In this document: positions 43,288 through 52,509 of the stretch, in pieces | How the letters are laid out: every line of letters begins with the position of its first letter | Position numbering within the stretch: the stretch's first letter is position 1 | From: Bacillota bacterium | Lineage (GTDB): Bacteria; Bacillota; Clostridia; Acetivibrionales; DSM-2933 | Length of the DNA stretch: 64,000 nucleotides | Assembly (NCBI GenBank): GCA_023430975.1 | Contig: JAEYYB010000027.1 | Coordinates: 1-64,000, forward strand | Direction of reading: 5' to 3' | Made by a program: the position numbers and the translations under genes | Notes under the pieces: generated by a model | What the model was told of the DNA's origin: nothing | Seen by the model: only the letters and a program-made list of their open reading frames with translations | Database searches by the model: none

Positions 43288-44466
43288 CTATAATCTTTTT
43301 GAAGGATGTATGATATCAGTAATTCTGACACCAAAGCTTTCATCAATTACAACTACTTCACCTTTAGCTATTACTTTTCCATTTACCAATATATCAACAG
43401 GTTCACCCGCCAACTTATCAAGCTCTATAATGGAACCCGGGCCAAACTCCAGAATATCCTTTATAAGCTTGTTGGTCCTCCCAAGTTCAACAGTTACCTG
43501 CAAAGGTACATCCATTATAATGCCTATATTCTTTTTCTCAACAAGCATCTTTCCCTCGTCAAAGGATTGGAATTGAACAGGCTGTACATTTATAGGCCCG
43601 TTATTATGATGTGGCTCACTGCCCCTCATATTTTCATTTCCAAAACCATAACCCATTTGCTGTGGTTGTGCTGAAAACTGCTGTCCGAACCCTGAAGGCT
43701 GTGCAGGCGATTTTGAAACCTGCTGCATGGGCGGCTGTGTAGATTGATGTGCAGGCTTAACAGGTTCCGGCTGTTTTGAATTCTTCATATCCATATTAAG
43801 CAGGTTATCTACAAGGTTCTTGGCGAAATTTATTGGTATAAGCTGCATTATCTCACTATCAATCAGATCGCCTATTATCATTTTGAATGATATCTTTACT
43901 ACAACCTGATCTTTTTCAAACTCGGTAAACGGCTGCTCTGTACCTGTTTTTATATCAAAAGCCTTAGGAGGCGAAATATCAATTCTTTTATCAAACAGTG
44001 AAGACATGGAGGTAGATGATGATCCTATCATTTGGTTCATAGCCTCACCAATAGCACTTAAATGCAATTCGGAAAGTTCACCCTGACGGTTGCTTCCGTC
44101 TCCTCCCATCATTAAATCGGATATTATTTTTACATCATCTTCCTTTAATATCAATAAATTTATACCGGTTAGCCCTTCTGTATATTCAACCCTTACTGCT
44201 ACAACAGGCAAATCATATTGTTTTGTTAATTCACCCCAAGTTGATACAGTTACCTTAGGGGTAGTAATAGTTACCTTATGACCCAGTAAAGTAAATAGTG
44301 TGGTTGCAGAAGTTCCCATGCTTATATTACCTACTTCTCCAAGTGCATCAACTTCCTGCGGACTAAGACCTTCAACGGTACCCGAATTGTTATCTGAAGA
44401 AGGTTCTGATATAGGTGTACCATTCAGCAAAGCATCAATTTCTGCTTGTGAAAGCATATCTCCCAT
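43288..44466 (-). CDS. fliY: Flagellar switch protein and CheY-P phosphatase FliY
   Basis: About 392 residues. The N-terminal peptide MLSQAEIDALL, like that of FliM, binds CheY-P. The CXY phosphatase core carries both signatures (DALGEVGN and SAIGEAMN). A Pro/Gln/Met-rich linker (about 235-300) leads to a C-terminal FliN/SpoA domain (VPLQVTVELGRTN, FGPGSIIELDKLAGEPVDIL) that builds the C-ring. I take the ATG at 44466, with GGGAGG suitably spaced; the ATG at 44475 would sit on its own ribosome binding site. It ends the chemotaxis signal and is part of the rotor. Confidence 0.94.
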   Translation of the reverse strand: MGDMLSQAEIDALLNGTPISEPSSDNNSGTVEGLSPQEVDALGEVGNISMGTSATTLFTLLGHKVTITTPKVTVSTWGELTKQYDLPVVAVRVEYTEGLTGINLLILKEDDVKIISDLMMGGDGSNRQGELSELHLSAIGEAMNQMIGSSSTSMSSLFDKRIDISPPKAFDIKTGTEQPFTEFEKDQVVVKISFKMIIGDLIDSEIMQLIPINFAKNLVDNLLNMDMKNSKQPEPVKPAHQSTQPPMQQVSKSPAQPSGFGQQFSAQPQQMGYGFGNENMRGSEPHHNNGPINVQPVQFQSFDEGKMLVEKKNIGIIMDVPLQVTVELGRTNKLIKDILEFGPGSIIELDKLAGEPVDILVNGKVIAKGEVVVIDESFGVRITDIIHPSKRL

Positions 44467-44467
44467 T

Positions 44468-45454
44468 CTACTCATCCTCCCTTTTCAGTACATCTGTAAT
44501 TTTTATGGAAACCTTATTTCTCTTAACTCCAGGACTGGCATAAAACTTTAGTATATCCCCTACATGAACCTCAAGATTACCACTTATACTTGTATCTAAC
44601 GGTAATACATCACCCTGCTGCAATTCTAAAAACTCTGCTACCGTAATTACCGTTTTCCCCAACAAAGCTCTTACAGGCACTGCTGTCTGCTCAATTTTGT
44701 ATTCAATATTCTCCTTCACATCTGAAGCAAACTCCTTCTCTGTTGATGAAAACCAGAACCTGGTACTAAGCTTTGATACTATAGGCTCAAGAACCATATG
44801 TGGAATACAGATATTTATCATTCCTTCCACCTCTCCAACCCTTGCACTTAATGTGATAAGTGCGACTATCTCGTTAGGAGACATAATTTGTGCAAACTGT
44901 GCATTGGTTTCAATTTTTTCCAGCCTCGGTCTAATTGCAATGACATTCTCCCATGGCTCTCTCATGAGGTTTAACATCTGGATTATTATTCTTTCAATAA
45001 TAGCAATCTCTATCTCGGTAAACCCCCTGGCCCTTTCCATTGAAGAACCTTTTCCACCCAAGATTCTATCAATCAATGCGAAAGATATATTAGGAGCAAT
45101 TTCAAAAATAACTGTTCCTGTTAAAGGCGTAAAATCAACAACCGATAGAATAACCGGATTGGATATTGAGTTGTTAAACTCATAATACGAAAGCGGTTCT
45201 ACCGATATAACGTCAACATGCACAAGAGTCCTGAGGTAACCTGAAAGAAAATTAGTAACCAAACGGGAGTAATTCTCGTGTATCATATGTAGTGTTTTTA
45301 GATGATCCTTTGCAAACTTGCTAGGCCGTCTGAAATCATGGCTTTTAATCTTCTTTTCGGCGGTAGTGGTCTGCATCTGCTGAACATCTATTTCACCCGT
45401 ATTCAATGCCCGTAATAGTTCGTCTATCTCATTTTGCGAAAGAATATCTCCCAT
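44468..45454 (-). CDS. fliM: Flagellar motor switch protein FliM
   Basis: A 328-residue protein with the CheY-P binding peptide ILSQNEIDELL at the N-terminus, a middle CheC-like domain without the phosphatase Glu/Asn pair (RIIIQMLNLMREPWENV) and a C-terminal SpoA domain (QQGDVLPLDTSISGNLEVHV). The start follows GGAGGTGACGAA. It directly precedes fliY. Confidence 0.95.
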   Translation of the reverse strand: MGDILSQNEIDELLRALNTGEIDVQQMQTTTAEKKIKSHDFRRPSKFAKDHLKTLHMIHENYSRLVTNFLSGYLRTLVHVDVISVEPLSYYEFNNSISNPVILSVVDFTPLTGTVIFEIAPNISFALIDRILGGKGSSMERARGFTEIEIAIIERIIIQMLNLMREPWENVIAIRPRLEKIETNAQFAQIMSPNEIVALITLSARVGEVEGMINICIPHMVLEPIVSKLSTRFWFSSTEKEFASDVKENIEYKIEQTAVPVRALLGKTVITVAEFLELQQGDVLPLDTSISGNLEVHVGDILKFYASPGVKRNKVSIKITDVLKREDE

Positions 45455-45466
45455 TTCGTCACCTCC

Positions 45467-45991
45467 TTACTGGTAGAACCAGTCTTCTAGTACTACTGCG
45501 TATACCAAATCCGTCTTTATTATCTCAGATTCTAAAAGCAGTTCATTTATCTGCTGCTTTAACTCTTTTTTGGCCTTTTCCTTTGTCTCGGGTTTAGCCA
45601 CCTCTTCTAAAGTCATATTCAGAAAGTAATTTCCTACCAGCTCTCTCATTTCACTTTCATATGCTTTGAGTTTAACAGCAACATCTTTTATACCTTCAAC
45701 CTTTATAAAATACTTAAGTTTAATACTTACTCTTATAGCAGAAAGTGATTTTTCTTCCTGTGATTCCTGACTTGACTTCAAATTAAAAATTTTGTCGCCT
45801 TCAAACAAGGCCATCTCCGCAAGATCACTATCTTTTGGTGCTGAAACCGTAACTGTTTGAACAACTTTAGTTCCTTTACCGGAGCCATTGCCCCCAAAAA
45901 CAAATACATAAACTGCCAACACCGCCAAACTTAGAGATAGAAACGCAATAACAATAAGCAGAATAAAATAGCTTCCTTTTCCACCCAACAC
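45467..45991 (-). CDS. fliL: Flagellar basal-body associated protein FliL
   Basis: A 174-residue protein with a single N-terminal membrane helix (FILLIVIAFLSLSLAVLAVYV), a Gly/Ser-rich linker and an outer domain with the stomatin-like fold of FliL (IRVSIKLKYFIKVEG, EMRELVGNYFLNMTLEEV). It supports stator function. The start is a GTG following AAAGGGGGCATTA. In many clostridia motA and motB lie beside it; here the 240 bases to flbD hold no gene. Confidence 0.9.
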   Translation of the reverse strand: MLGGKGSYFILLIVIAFLSLSLAVLAVYVFVFGGNGSGKGTKVVQTVTVSAPKDSDLAEMALFEGDKIFNLKSSQESQEEKSLSAIRVSIKLKYFIKVEGIKDVAVKLKAYESEMRELVGNYFLNMTLEEVAKPETKEKAKKELKQQINELLLESEIIKTDLVYAVVLEDWFYQ

Positions 45992-46235
45992 TAATGCCCC
46001 CTTTTAATCCCAAAAGAATCTATCCTGTATTCTCACAAGGATTACTGACATAATTCTAAAACACAGTATAATTTGTCCCTACACCTAAATAAAAAGTAAA
46101 TCTAAAAAATAACATTTTGTTACCTCCAATTTACTTCTTTACAGCTAAATTACTTTATTTCTTTGGATTGCTTTTTTTCAAGACAGCTAAACTTAAAGAT
46201 TATAAATCCTTCGGATTGCTAAAATAAAAATGTAA

Positions 46236-46445
46236 TCAAGAATAGATCAGTTCATCTCTGCTGACAAACAATATTTTTCCCTTATATTGTACCACCTTAT
46301 CAACTATTTGTTCAATAGTTTCCGCTACAACAAGTTTTTTTCCGTTTATAGTAGTCACTACTGTATCTGGAGTTGATTCCACCGACTCAATTAACTCACA
46401 GTTAAGCACAAAAGTTGAACCATTCAGTCGCGTTAATCTAATCAT
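46236..46445 (-). CDS. flbD: FlbD family flagellar protein
   Basis: A 69-residue protein matching small FlbD (swrD/YlzI-like): IRLTRLNGSTFVLNCELIE, then TTINGKKLVVAETIEQIVDKV. In B. subtilis the equivalent SwrD raises swarming power. The start follows GAGGTAAAAATATT. The leader contains a strong hairpin after flgE. Confidence 0.9.
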   Translation of the reverse strand: MIRLTRLNGSTFVLNCELIESVESTPDTVVTTINGKKLVVAETIEQIVDKVVQYKGKILFVSRDELIYS

Positions 46446-46583
46446 AATATTTTTACCTCAAAAACTCAAGTGTTTTTTATGTTACTTTTTTATGTTAAGA
46501 AATTATTTTATCGGCTTATTTAATGATTTACCCTGAAATTAGCCGAGTCTAGCAGATATTTATATATCAATTGTTATTAACTA

Positions 46584-46614
46584 TAGACTGCTTGTAATTT
46601 TTACAAGCAGTCTA
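46584..46614. promoter_or_regulatory. Perfect 14-bp hairpin between flgE and flbD
   Basis: TAGACTGCTTGTAA and its exact complement are separated by only three bases. In the minus-strand mRNA it follows flgE but has no U-run, so it should not be an efficient terminator there; on the plus strand TTTTAC follows, weakly terminator-like. It may stabilise or process the hook-gene mRNA. Confidence 0.55.
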
Positions 46615-46648
46615 TTTTACTTTGAATTTTATATTATTTACTTATTTA

Positions 46649-48013
46649 TTACCTTTTTAGGTTAACCAATTCCTGCAACATTTCATCTGAAGTGGTAATA
46701 ATTCTGCTGTTTGCCTGGAAGCCTCTCTGTGTTATAATCATATCTGTAAATTCTCTCGAAAGGTCTACGTTTGACATTTCCAACGTTCCCGGGTTTAAAC
46801 TTCCAACCCCTTCACCTCCAGGTTTGACAGCTTTTTTGAAATCACCGGAGTTGGTGGTCTGGGTGTACATATTGTCTCCAACCTTCTGGAGGCCTGCCGG
46901 GTTTTCAAAGCTCGCCAACCCTATCATTCCCAATGGCTGCTGCTGACCGTTACTGTATACTCCTGTGATTATTCCGTCTCCTCCGATATTGAATGTAACA
47001 AGGTTTCCTGGCGGATAACCATTAACATCAGTTGGCTTAACCGAACTATCTGCATCATACATTGTAAGTTTTCGAAAGTCAATTGCTATATCTATCGGTT
47101 CGGTTCCTATGCCTGAAGCCGGTATAAGCTGTATTGCAGGATTTATAGAATAACCTGATGCTGTTGTAACAATCTGTCCTTTTGTATCAAACTGTATAAA
47201 GCCATTTGCAGTAGACGATCCAAATGAAGCAGAAGAATCCGAACCAGTCGATGCCGACCAGAACCATACTGTTCCTCCTGTGGTACCGCTTCCTGTTACG
47301 CCGCTTGCTGAATCCTTCCAGAAATTGATGCTTACTTTATAATTATTGCCTAATGTATCATAAACAGTCATAGGTACTGAAAATTGCGGCGATGATGTCG
47401 AGATTGAACTTCCAAGAGGTACTTTTGATGCATCAAGGTTACCCGCAAAAGTAGCCTGTGAAGTAGCCTTAGCTGCTATCATCATTTTATTTCTATTATA
47501 CACATCAGAATATAGATTTATTGGTTCTACAGGCTTCTCTGTATCAAACTTGTATGTACCGTCAGCCTGAGCTGCTCCTCCATAATCCTGCCACCCATAC
47601 ACATTCAAGCCTCCAGATGATACAAGATTGCCTAATTTATCCAGTCCAAAATTACCGGCTCTTGTAAATTTATACACATCTCCTGATCCACCTTTGAGTA
47701 TAAAAAAGCCTTCTCCTTCTATGGATAAATCTGTTGGGTTATCAGTTCTCTGCAAGCTTCCTCTTGTTGTTATTGTATCAACAGATCCTACCCCCAGACC
47801 CAGACCAAGCTGCATAGGATTTGTTCCTCCCCTGCCCGTGGCTGAATCGGGCGCTGATGCACCTTTCATAGTTTGACTGAATACTTCCTGGAATGTTACT
47901 CTTCCAGATTTAAAGCCAACTGTATTGACATTGGCAACGTTATTACCAATAACGTCCATTCTTGTTTGGTGAGCCCTTAACCCCGACACTCCGGAGAACA
48001 TAGATCTCATCAT
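46649..48013 (-). CDS. flgE: Flagellar hook protein FlgE
   Basis: A 454-residue hook-type protein. The N-terminal rod/hook signature is SMFSGVSGLRAHQTRMDVIG with NNVANVNTVGFK. The central part (about 150-350) is variable and Ser/Gly/Thr rich. The C-terminal signature is NVDLSREFTDMIITQRGFQ. Length fits a hook protein better than the distal rod FlgG (about 260). The start follows GGAGGAATTTTAAT and is preceded by two leader hairpins. Confidence 0.93.
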   Translation of the reverse strand: MMRSMFSGVSGLRAHQTRMDVIGNNVANVNTVGFKSGRVTFQEVFSQTMKGASAPDSATGRGGTNPMQLGLGLGVGSVDTITTRGSLQRTDNPTDLSIEGEGFFILKGGSGDVYKFTRAGNFGLDKLGNLVSSGGLNVYGWQDYGGAAQADGTYKFDTEKPVEPINLYSDVYNRNKMMIAAKATSQATFAGNLDASKVPLGSSISTSSPQFSVPMTVYDTLGNNYKVSINFWKDSASGVTGSGTTGGTVWFWSASTGSDSSASFGSSTANGFIQFDTKGQIVTTASGYSINPAIQLIPASGIGTEPIDIAIDFRKLTMYDADSSVKPTDVNGYPPGNLVTFNIGGDGIITGVYSNGQQQPLGMIGLASFENPAGLQKVGDNMYTQTTNSGDFKKAVKPGGEGVGSLNPGTLEMSNVDLSREFTDMIITQRGFQANSRIITTSDEMLQELVNLKR

Positions 48014-48036
48014 ATTAAAATTCCTCCTTCAGTGGA

Positions 48037-48088
48037 CTATTCCTTCAGTCGATCCGGAATAGGCAGCCTCCCTAAAGGGTCCAGCCGC
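48037..48088 (-). promoter_or_regulatory. Structured leader of flgE (two adjacent hairpins)
   Basis: In the mRNA a compact hairpin around GGACCCTTTAGGGAGG, closed by GC-rich arms, is followed by a CTATTCC/GGAATAG stem. The flgE ribosome binding site begins about ten bases later. Its GC content is well above that of the surrounding sequence. Possible roles are RNA stability or translational control; this is not a riboswitch class I recognise. Confidence 0.4.
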
Positions 48089-48143
48089 AATATAATAATC
48101 TTCATAATAATATCGGTAATTTTTTCTAAAATGTTAACGCATT

Positions 48144-48539
48144 TTATGCAAACACAGCACCATCAATATTTGTAAATACATTGTCCTTAAGCTCATTGTT
48201 GTTTACGGCAGTAATAACAGTCTTACTCTTTACATTTACTACAAATGCCATATTGTCCACTATGACTAATGAGTCCTTAACACCTTTCATTTCAGCCTTA
48301 TTTACTGCTTCATTCATCTTTGCCTTTTGGACTTCAGTGAGTTTGATATTCCGGGACTGTAACCTCTGCTCCGCATGCTTTGAAAATTTAAGCCCTTCAT
48401 TTTCAGTAATCTTGTCTTTTAATATTGCACCAAAGTCATTTACAGCACCTGTTTTTTCCTTTACAGGGTTATTTCTCTGCTGGTTCTGTCCGCCGTTTAT
48501 TCTTCCAATATTATTGAAGTAATTGTTATTTACAACCAT
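48144..48539 (-). CDS. TIGR02530-type flagellar operon protein
   Basis: A 131-residue protein of the small family found between flgD and flgE in Gram-positive motility operons. The core is LKFSKHAEQRLQSRNIKLTE, then VQKAKMNEAVNKAEMKG, then DNMAFVVNVKSKTVITAV. The N-terminus is Asn/Gln-rich and probably disordered. No biochemical role is firmly known to me; its place suggests hook assembly. It ends 130 bases before flgE, and its stop is followed by the structured flgE leader. Confidence 0.85.
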   Translation of the reverse strand: MVVNNNYFNNIGRINGGQNQQRNNPVKEKTGAVNDFGAILKDKITENEGLKFSKHAEQRLQSRNIKLTEVQKAKMNEAVNKAEMKGVKDSLVIVDNMAFVVNVKSKTVITAVNNNELKDNVFTNIDGAVFA

Positions 48540-48541
48540 TC

Positions 48542-49390
48542 TTACTCACCAGCCTTTTGTTGCTCTACAGGTTTTATATTGCTTATGCTTTCAACAGGAA
48601 CATCAAGCTTATCAAGTATTGCTGTAGTTGTTCCGTCAGGTGCGATTTTGTATTCCCTGAGAACTGCATATACAGGCACCTCTTTTAATGTTGACGGATT
48701 TATCACATTAACTTCTACCGTTTCTCCAACATGAGTTTCCAGATAATTTTTCTTGTAGGTAGGATCTGTAGTCAATACGCCTGTAATACCGGATATTTGA
48801 ACACTAACCCCATCCATAACTGCATAGTCTTCATAATAGCCTTTTTGAATTTCCTTGACTGTACCACTGACCGGAACAATGTCCCCGGTAGTAGTGCTAT
48901 AAACCGCACCCTTACACTCAAAGCCTATCAAATTTGTGTAGGTTGAAATGTTGCTGCTTCTTCCAGATTGCCCCTCTGTTACTTCAGTTACCTGATCTAC
49001 AGGAATCTCTTGATCCTTGACAATTACATAGGTTTTATCCTTTGCTATTCTTACTGCAGTTACTTCTCCATCAATAGTTTTCAACTGGTTATTTGATGCA
49101 TCTTCTATTGTTGCAGTCACATATTTTCCAACTAGATTCATAGCCTTAACTGAAGAAAATCCCAAATTCATGTTTTGCATTTGTTCCAATGAGCTGAATT
49201 GTGCCATTTGACCTATAAATTCCTTGTCTTCTGTAGGCTTCATAGGATCCTGATATCTTAACTGTGTCACAAGAAGACTTAAGAAATCGTCTTTACCAAG
49301 TTCTCCGGTTTTTCTATTGCTGGTTGACTTGGCAGATTCATCAATTATTTGCTGAATTGTTTTTTGTGTATTTATTGAACTAACAGCCAT
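48542..49390 (-). CDS. flgD: Flagellar hook cap protein FlgD
   Basis: A 282-residue protein with the FlgD signature in its first 75 residues (GKDDFLSLLVTQLRYQDPMK, then EFIGQMAQFSSLEQM). The rest is longer than the minimal family length and holds beta-rich repeats that each concern 'VTAVRIAKDKTYVIV'-like strands. It acts as scaffold for hook polymerisation. The start follows AAGGAGGAAGTCAT; it begins 14 bases after fliK. Confidence 0.92.
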   Translation of the reverse strand: MAVSSINTQKTIQQIIDESAKSTSNRKTGELGKDDFLSLLVTQLRYQDPMKPTEDKEFIGQMAQFSSLEQMQNMNLGFSSVKAMNLVGKYVTATIEDASNNQLKTIDGEVTAVRIAKDKTYVIVKDQEIPVDQVTEVTEGQSGRSSNISTYTNLIGFECKGAVYSTTTGDIVPVSGTVKEIQKGYYEDYAVMDGVSVQISGITGVLTTDPTYKKNYLETHVGETVEVNVINPSTLKEVPVYAVLREYKIAPDGTTTAILDKLDVPVESISNIKPVEQQKAGE

Positions 49391-49403
49391 ATGACTTCCT
49401 CCT

Positions 49404-51071
49404 TCAAGCAGTAAGGTTAATTCTATTTTCTCCCATTATGTAAGGATTAACTTTTTCGATATTTGCAGCAGCTTCCATAGTTGCTTTAGAAATGTGAGCC
49501 ATTGCTCCAACCTTACTATTATTTGCCTTGCCTTCTTTACCCTGCTCCCTATGCCCGTTAAATTCTCTTGATGGGTTACCTCCTACAGATACAGAAAAGC
49601 CTTGTACTGAGAATCCCTGTTTTTCCAAAGTATCCTTTAATAATTGCATATTGGATTCTAAGACTTCTTTAACCTGCTGACTCTCTGCTATAAATTTTGC
49701 TGTGATTATTCCGTTCTCTGTGACTATCTTCATTGAAAGTTTGCCAAGGCTCTCAGGTCTCATGGATAAAACCATTTCTGACTTATCCCCATTAAAAACT
49801 ATCTTTGCCTTGTCAATTATCTGAGTTAGTATTTCCCTTTTACTAACAGGCTGTTCCTTAAGATTCTTAAATACTTCCGCCTCTCCAGCTGTTTTATTTA
49901 ATGTCCCTTGCTCCTTGATGCCTGCGGCATTTAAATCACTGTTTATACTTTTTATTTCAGCCTTGGACTCAAGGCCTAAGTCTTCTTTTGAAGATTTAAG
50001 GTAAACATGCTCCTGGGTCTTTGATCCTGTATTCTCATCGGATGCCTTCAAACTTTCCTCTGTACTGTTTGGTCTATGCTCATCAGATTTCTGACTTTCA
50101 GATTTATTATCTGAAGACTGCATGCTTTTTTCAGCGTCTCCCTTAGTTACTTTTGAAGTTTCCTCTTGAGCTGATGTAACTGCGTTATCTTTTATACTGT
50201 CTTCTACAGCTGCTTTTCTGCCATACTTTTCAAGCATACCCTCAACAATTTTTGTCAGCTCTTTTTTCATTTCTTCAGGGTTTTCCTGCACTTTTTGTGT
50301 CAACTCCTGAATTTTTTCCTTAAGCTTTTCTACCAGTCCTTCTAAAGAATCCTTTTGTAGTTCTCCTTTTTGGGAGGATACTTGGGCTGATATTTCCTTA
50401 TTACCTTTAGCTTCCTGGATATTTACCTCATCCTCATCAATACCTTTAGTTTCTGATAAAACAGCATAACCGGCATCCCCTTTTTTGGCATCCATAAGCT
50501 CAATTACACCTGTAATAAGCTCTTTTAGGGTATTTGTCTGGTCTTCACTTAAACCAAGCTTTTGAGATATACTTTCTACAATAGCAGAAACTTTGTCTTC
50601 ATTTTGAAAATTCTGAGTCTCTATGCCGAGGCTTGCCATTATGTCCCTGAAAGCTTCCGGCTGTATGCCCAGAATCTGTGCTATTGCCAATTCTTCTTGG
50701 GAAATGCCTTTACCAGCTGGCTTTTTTACTTTTTTGTCTTCTTCATTCCTATTAGCTTTTCTGTCATTATCACCATTAGCCTTTGTAGATTCCCTTGTAT
50801 CCTTCGTTTCTGAATTTCGGTTGATTCTATTAGCTTCCCTGTATGAGTTTACCCTTACTTTATCTTTCCTCATCGGTTCTTTTAATTCAGCCCGATTTGA
50901 GTTTCTTCTGTTTTCAGCCGCTTTCAATTGGGTATTGAAGGATTCCTCCTTTTCATAGGGAGCTTTAGAAACAGTAGTTGTCGCTTTTTCAGTGCCAATT
51001 CCGGACCTTGCTGCTGTAGAGAATGCCTGGGTCCTGCTTAAAAATCCCATCATCAGATCTTGTGTTATCAT
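49404..51071 (-). CDS. fliK: Flagellar hook-length control protein FliK
   Basis: A 555-residue protein. The N-terminal 400 residues are low-complexity and charged (Lys/Glu/Ser/Asn), as expected for an exported molecular ruler, with an internal helical part around LAIAQILGIQPEAF. The conserved Flg_hook domain lies at about 435-520 (MVLSMRPESLGKLSMKIV, VKEVLESNMQLLKDTLEKQG). It interacts with FlhB to stop hook growth. I take the ATG at 51071 because AAGGAGGTGAAATA precedes it perfectly. Confidence 0.9.
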   Translation of the reverse strand: MITQDLMMGFLSRTQAFSTAARSGIGTEKATTTVSKAPYEKEESFNTQLKAAENRRNSNRAELKEPMRKDKVRVNSYREANRINRNSETKDTRESTKANGDNDRKANRNEEDKKVKKPAGKGISQEELAIAQILGIQPEAFRDIMASLGIETQNFQNEDKVSAIVESISQKLGLSEDQTNTLKELITGVIELMDAKKGDAGYAVLSETKGIDEDEVNIQEAKGNKEISAQVSSQKGELQKDSLEGLVEKLKEKIQELTQKVQENPEEMKKELTKIVEGMLEKYGRKAAVEDSIKDNAVTSAQEETSKVTKGDAEKSMQSSDNKSESQKSDEHRPNSTEESLKASDENTGSKTQEHVYLKSSKEDLGLESKAEIKSINSDLNAAGIKEQGTLNKTAGEAEVFKNLKEQPVSKREILTQIIDKAKIVFNGDKSEMVLSMRPESLGKLSMKIVTENGIITAKFIAESQQVKEVLESNMQLLKDTLEKQGFSVQGFSVSVGGNPSREFNGHREQGKEGKANNSKVGAMAHISKATMEAAANIEKVNPYIMGENRINLTA

Positions 51072-51122
51072 TATTTCACCTCCTTTCAAGGCCTTATTGT
51101 ATTAATGCTGCTATGCTCTAAT

Positions 51123-52010
51123 CTACGTTGCAGGTTTAGCCATATAGAATTTTGATAGCTTTTCAGAAACCACAGCAGAAAAATCGGTTTTCATAGAAGC
51201 CAGAATTTCTGCGGAAGATTCTTTTTTCATATATCTAAGTATGTCCACCACAAGATCAATCTTGCTTGTGCCCAACTTCTCAAAAATAGCTGCAGCAGCC
51301 GATGAATCCATGGTTTCATACAAAGTTGCAAATTTCTTTATCTCTGTATCCACTTTCTTCTCTGTAATAATTTCAGCATATATTTTTTGTGAAACCTCAG
51401 GGTTGAGCTGTTCGTAATACTCCTTAAACGCTGCTTTATCTCCCTTTGCTACAATTTCATCTATTTTCTTTTTATATTCTTCCTGCTTGATTTTTTCAGC
51501 TTCCATTTGTTCCTTATATTCTTCATATTCCTTTTTAGCTGTCTCACTATCCTTTTTGTACTTTTCTACCTCTGTCTTTAATTTATCAATCTGACCAATA
51601 GAATTTTGCAGATCGGCGATTTTTTTATTTGCATTTTCCAACTGCTTTATCTGCTCTTCTTTAGTCTTTTTTAACTCCAGATATTTTTTCTTTAAGTCTT
51701 CAGGTGTCAGTTTATCAGGGTCATCCACTTCCTTGGCTTTCGATAGAGCCAGTTTTAAAATAGGTATCCCCTGAATCTCTTTTCTGTATTTATCTGCACT
51801 ACCGCCAATATTATTCTTTATAACAACAAATAAAGCCCCTCCAATAACCGCTATCATTATTACCAGTGCTGTTAAAAGAGCAAGCAACCCAAATAAAAAT
51901 CCTTTTTTGTTGCTCTCCTCCACGCTTCCTTGCGGTTTAGGGCTTTGTAATTGCTGATTTACTTCTTCATCTTCCTGTATCTTTTCGTTCTTAGCCATAT
52001 TCTTAGCCAT
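51123..52010 (-). CDS. YlxF/MotE-like protein with MgtE-N type domain
   Basis: About 295 residues: a charged N-terminus, one membrane helix (LFGLLALLTALVIMIAVIGGALFVVI), a long coiled coil (about 110-190) and a C-terminal helical domain like the MgtE N domain (FKEYYEQLNPEVSQKIYAEI, MDSSAAAAIFEKLG, AEILASMKTDFSAVV). It matches YlxF of B. subtilis by position; the related MotE chaperones the stator protein MotC in rhizobia. The start is duplicated: a 12-bp tandem repeat ATGGCTAAGAAT/C gives two in-frame starts, and an ATG six bases further upstream overlaps the ribosome binding site. Confidence 0.82.
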   Translation of the reverse strand: MAKNMAKNEKIQEDEEVNQQLQSPKPQGSVEESNKKGFLFGLLALLTALVIMIAVIGGALFVVIKNNIGGSADKYRKEIQGIPILKLALSKAKEVDDPDKLTPEDLKKKYLELKKTKEEQIKQLENANKKIADLQNSIGQIDKLKTEVEKYKKDSETAKKEYEEYKEQMEAEKIKQEEYKKKIDEIVAKGDKAAFKEYYEQLNPEVSQKIYAEIITEKKVDTEIKKFATLYETMDSSAAAAIFEKLGTSKIDLVVDILRYMKKESSAEILASMKTDFSAVVSEKLSKFYMAKPAT

Positions 52011-52019
52011 ATTCATCCC

Positions 52020-52469
52020 CTATTTAACTTCAGTATCTGTATATTTATAGCTAACAATTTCATCCATTCGCTTCTGCTCATCCTTGGACATCTCAATTAA
52101 ATATTCATTAAACTTTTTTTCCCTAAGTTTTTCTAAGATTTTCCTCTCTTTTACTATTTTTATAAGTTCATCTCTATATTTATCGACATTATCACTTGCT
52201 TCCTTAATATTTTTATTTTGATCATCAATATTTTTAGCAAGTCTGGAAATATACATGGTATAGCTCCTAAGTTCATCAATTCTCACCATTTTTGAAGCCT
52301 TTTCGTTAAACTCATTTATGTATCTTTCCCTGTATTTTAAAAGCGATCGCCCTATTTCCTTCTCCTCCTCCAACTTTTGAACAGCTTTACCCAGTTCATT
52401 TTTCGCACTGTCTTCAAGCTGTAATTTTATGTTCAAAAGCGGCTGGAGCCTAAATTTAAATTTAGCCAT
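52020..52469 (-). CDS. fliJ: Flagellar export chaperone FliJ
   Basis: A 149-residue, almost wholly coiled-coil protein (FRLQPLLNIKLQLEDSAKNE at the start, basic/acidic heptads to the end). It binds the FliI ring as the central stalk-like coil and cycles export chaperones. The start follows AAGGATGATAATTT. Sequence conservation in this family is low; the position after fliI supports the call. Confidence 0.87.
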   Translation of the reverse strand: MAKFKFRLQPLLNIKLQLEDSAKNELGKAVQKLEEEKEIGRSLLKYRERYINEFNEKASKMVRIDELRSYTMYISRLAKNIDDQNKNIKEASDNVDKYRDELIKIVKERKILEKLREKKFNEYLIEMSKDEQKRMDEIVSYKYTDTEVK

Positions 52470-52509
52470 AAATTATCATCCTTGTTTTAATGGTAAGGAA
52501 ATTTGCTGC

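Noticed and set aside
46584..46614. Terminator of the fla operon after flgE
   Set aside because: On the coding strand the stem is not followed by a U-run, and the operon clearly continues with flbD, fliL and fliM.
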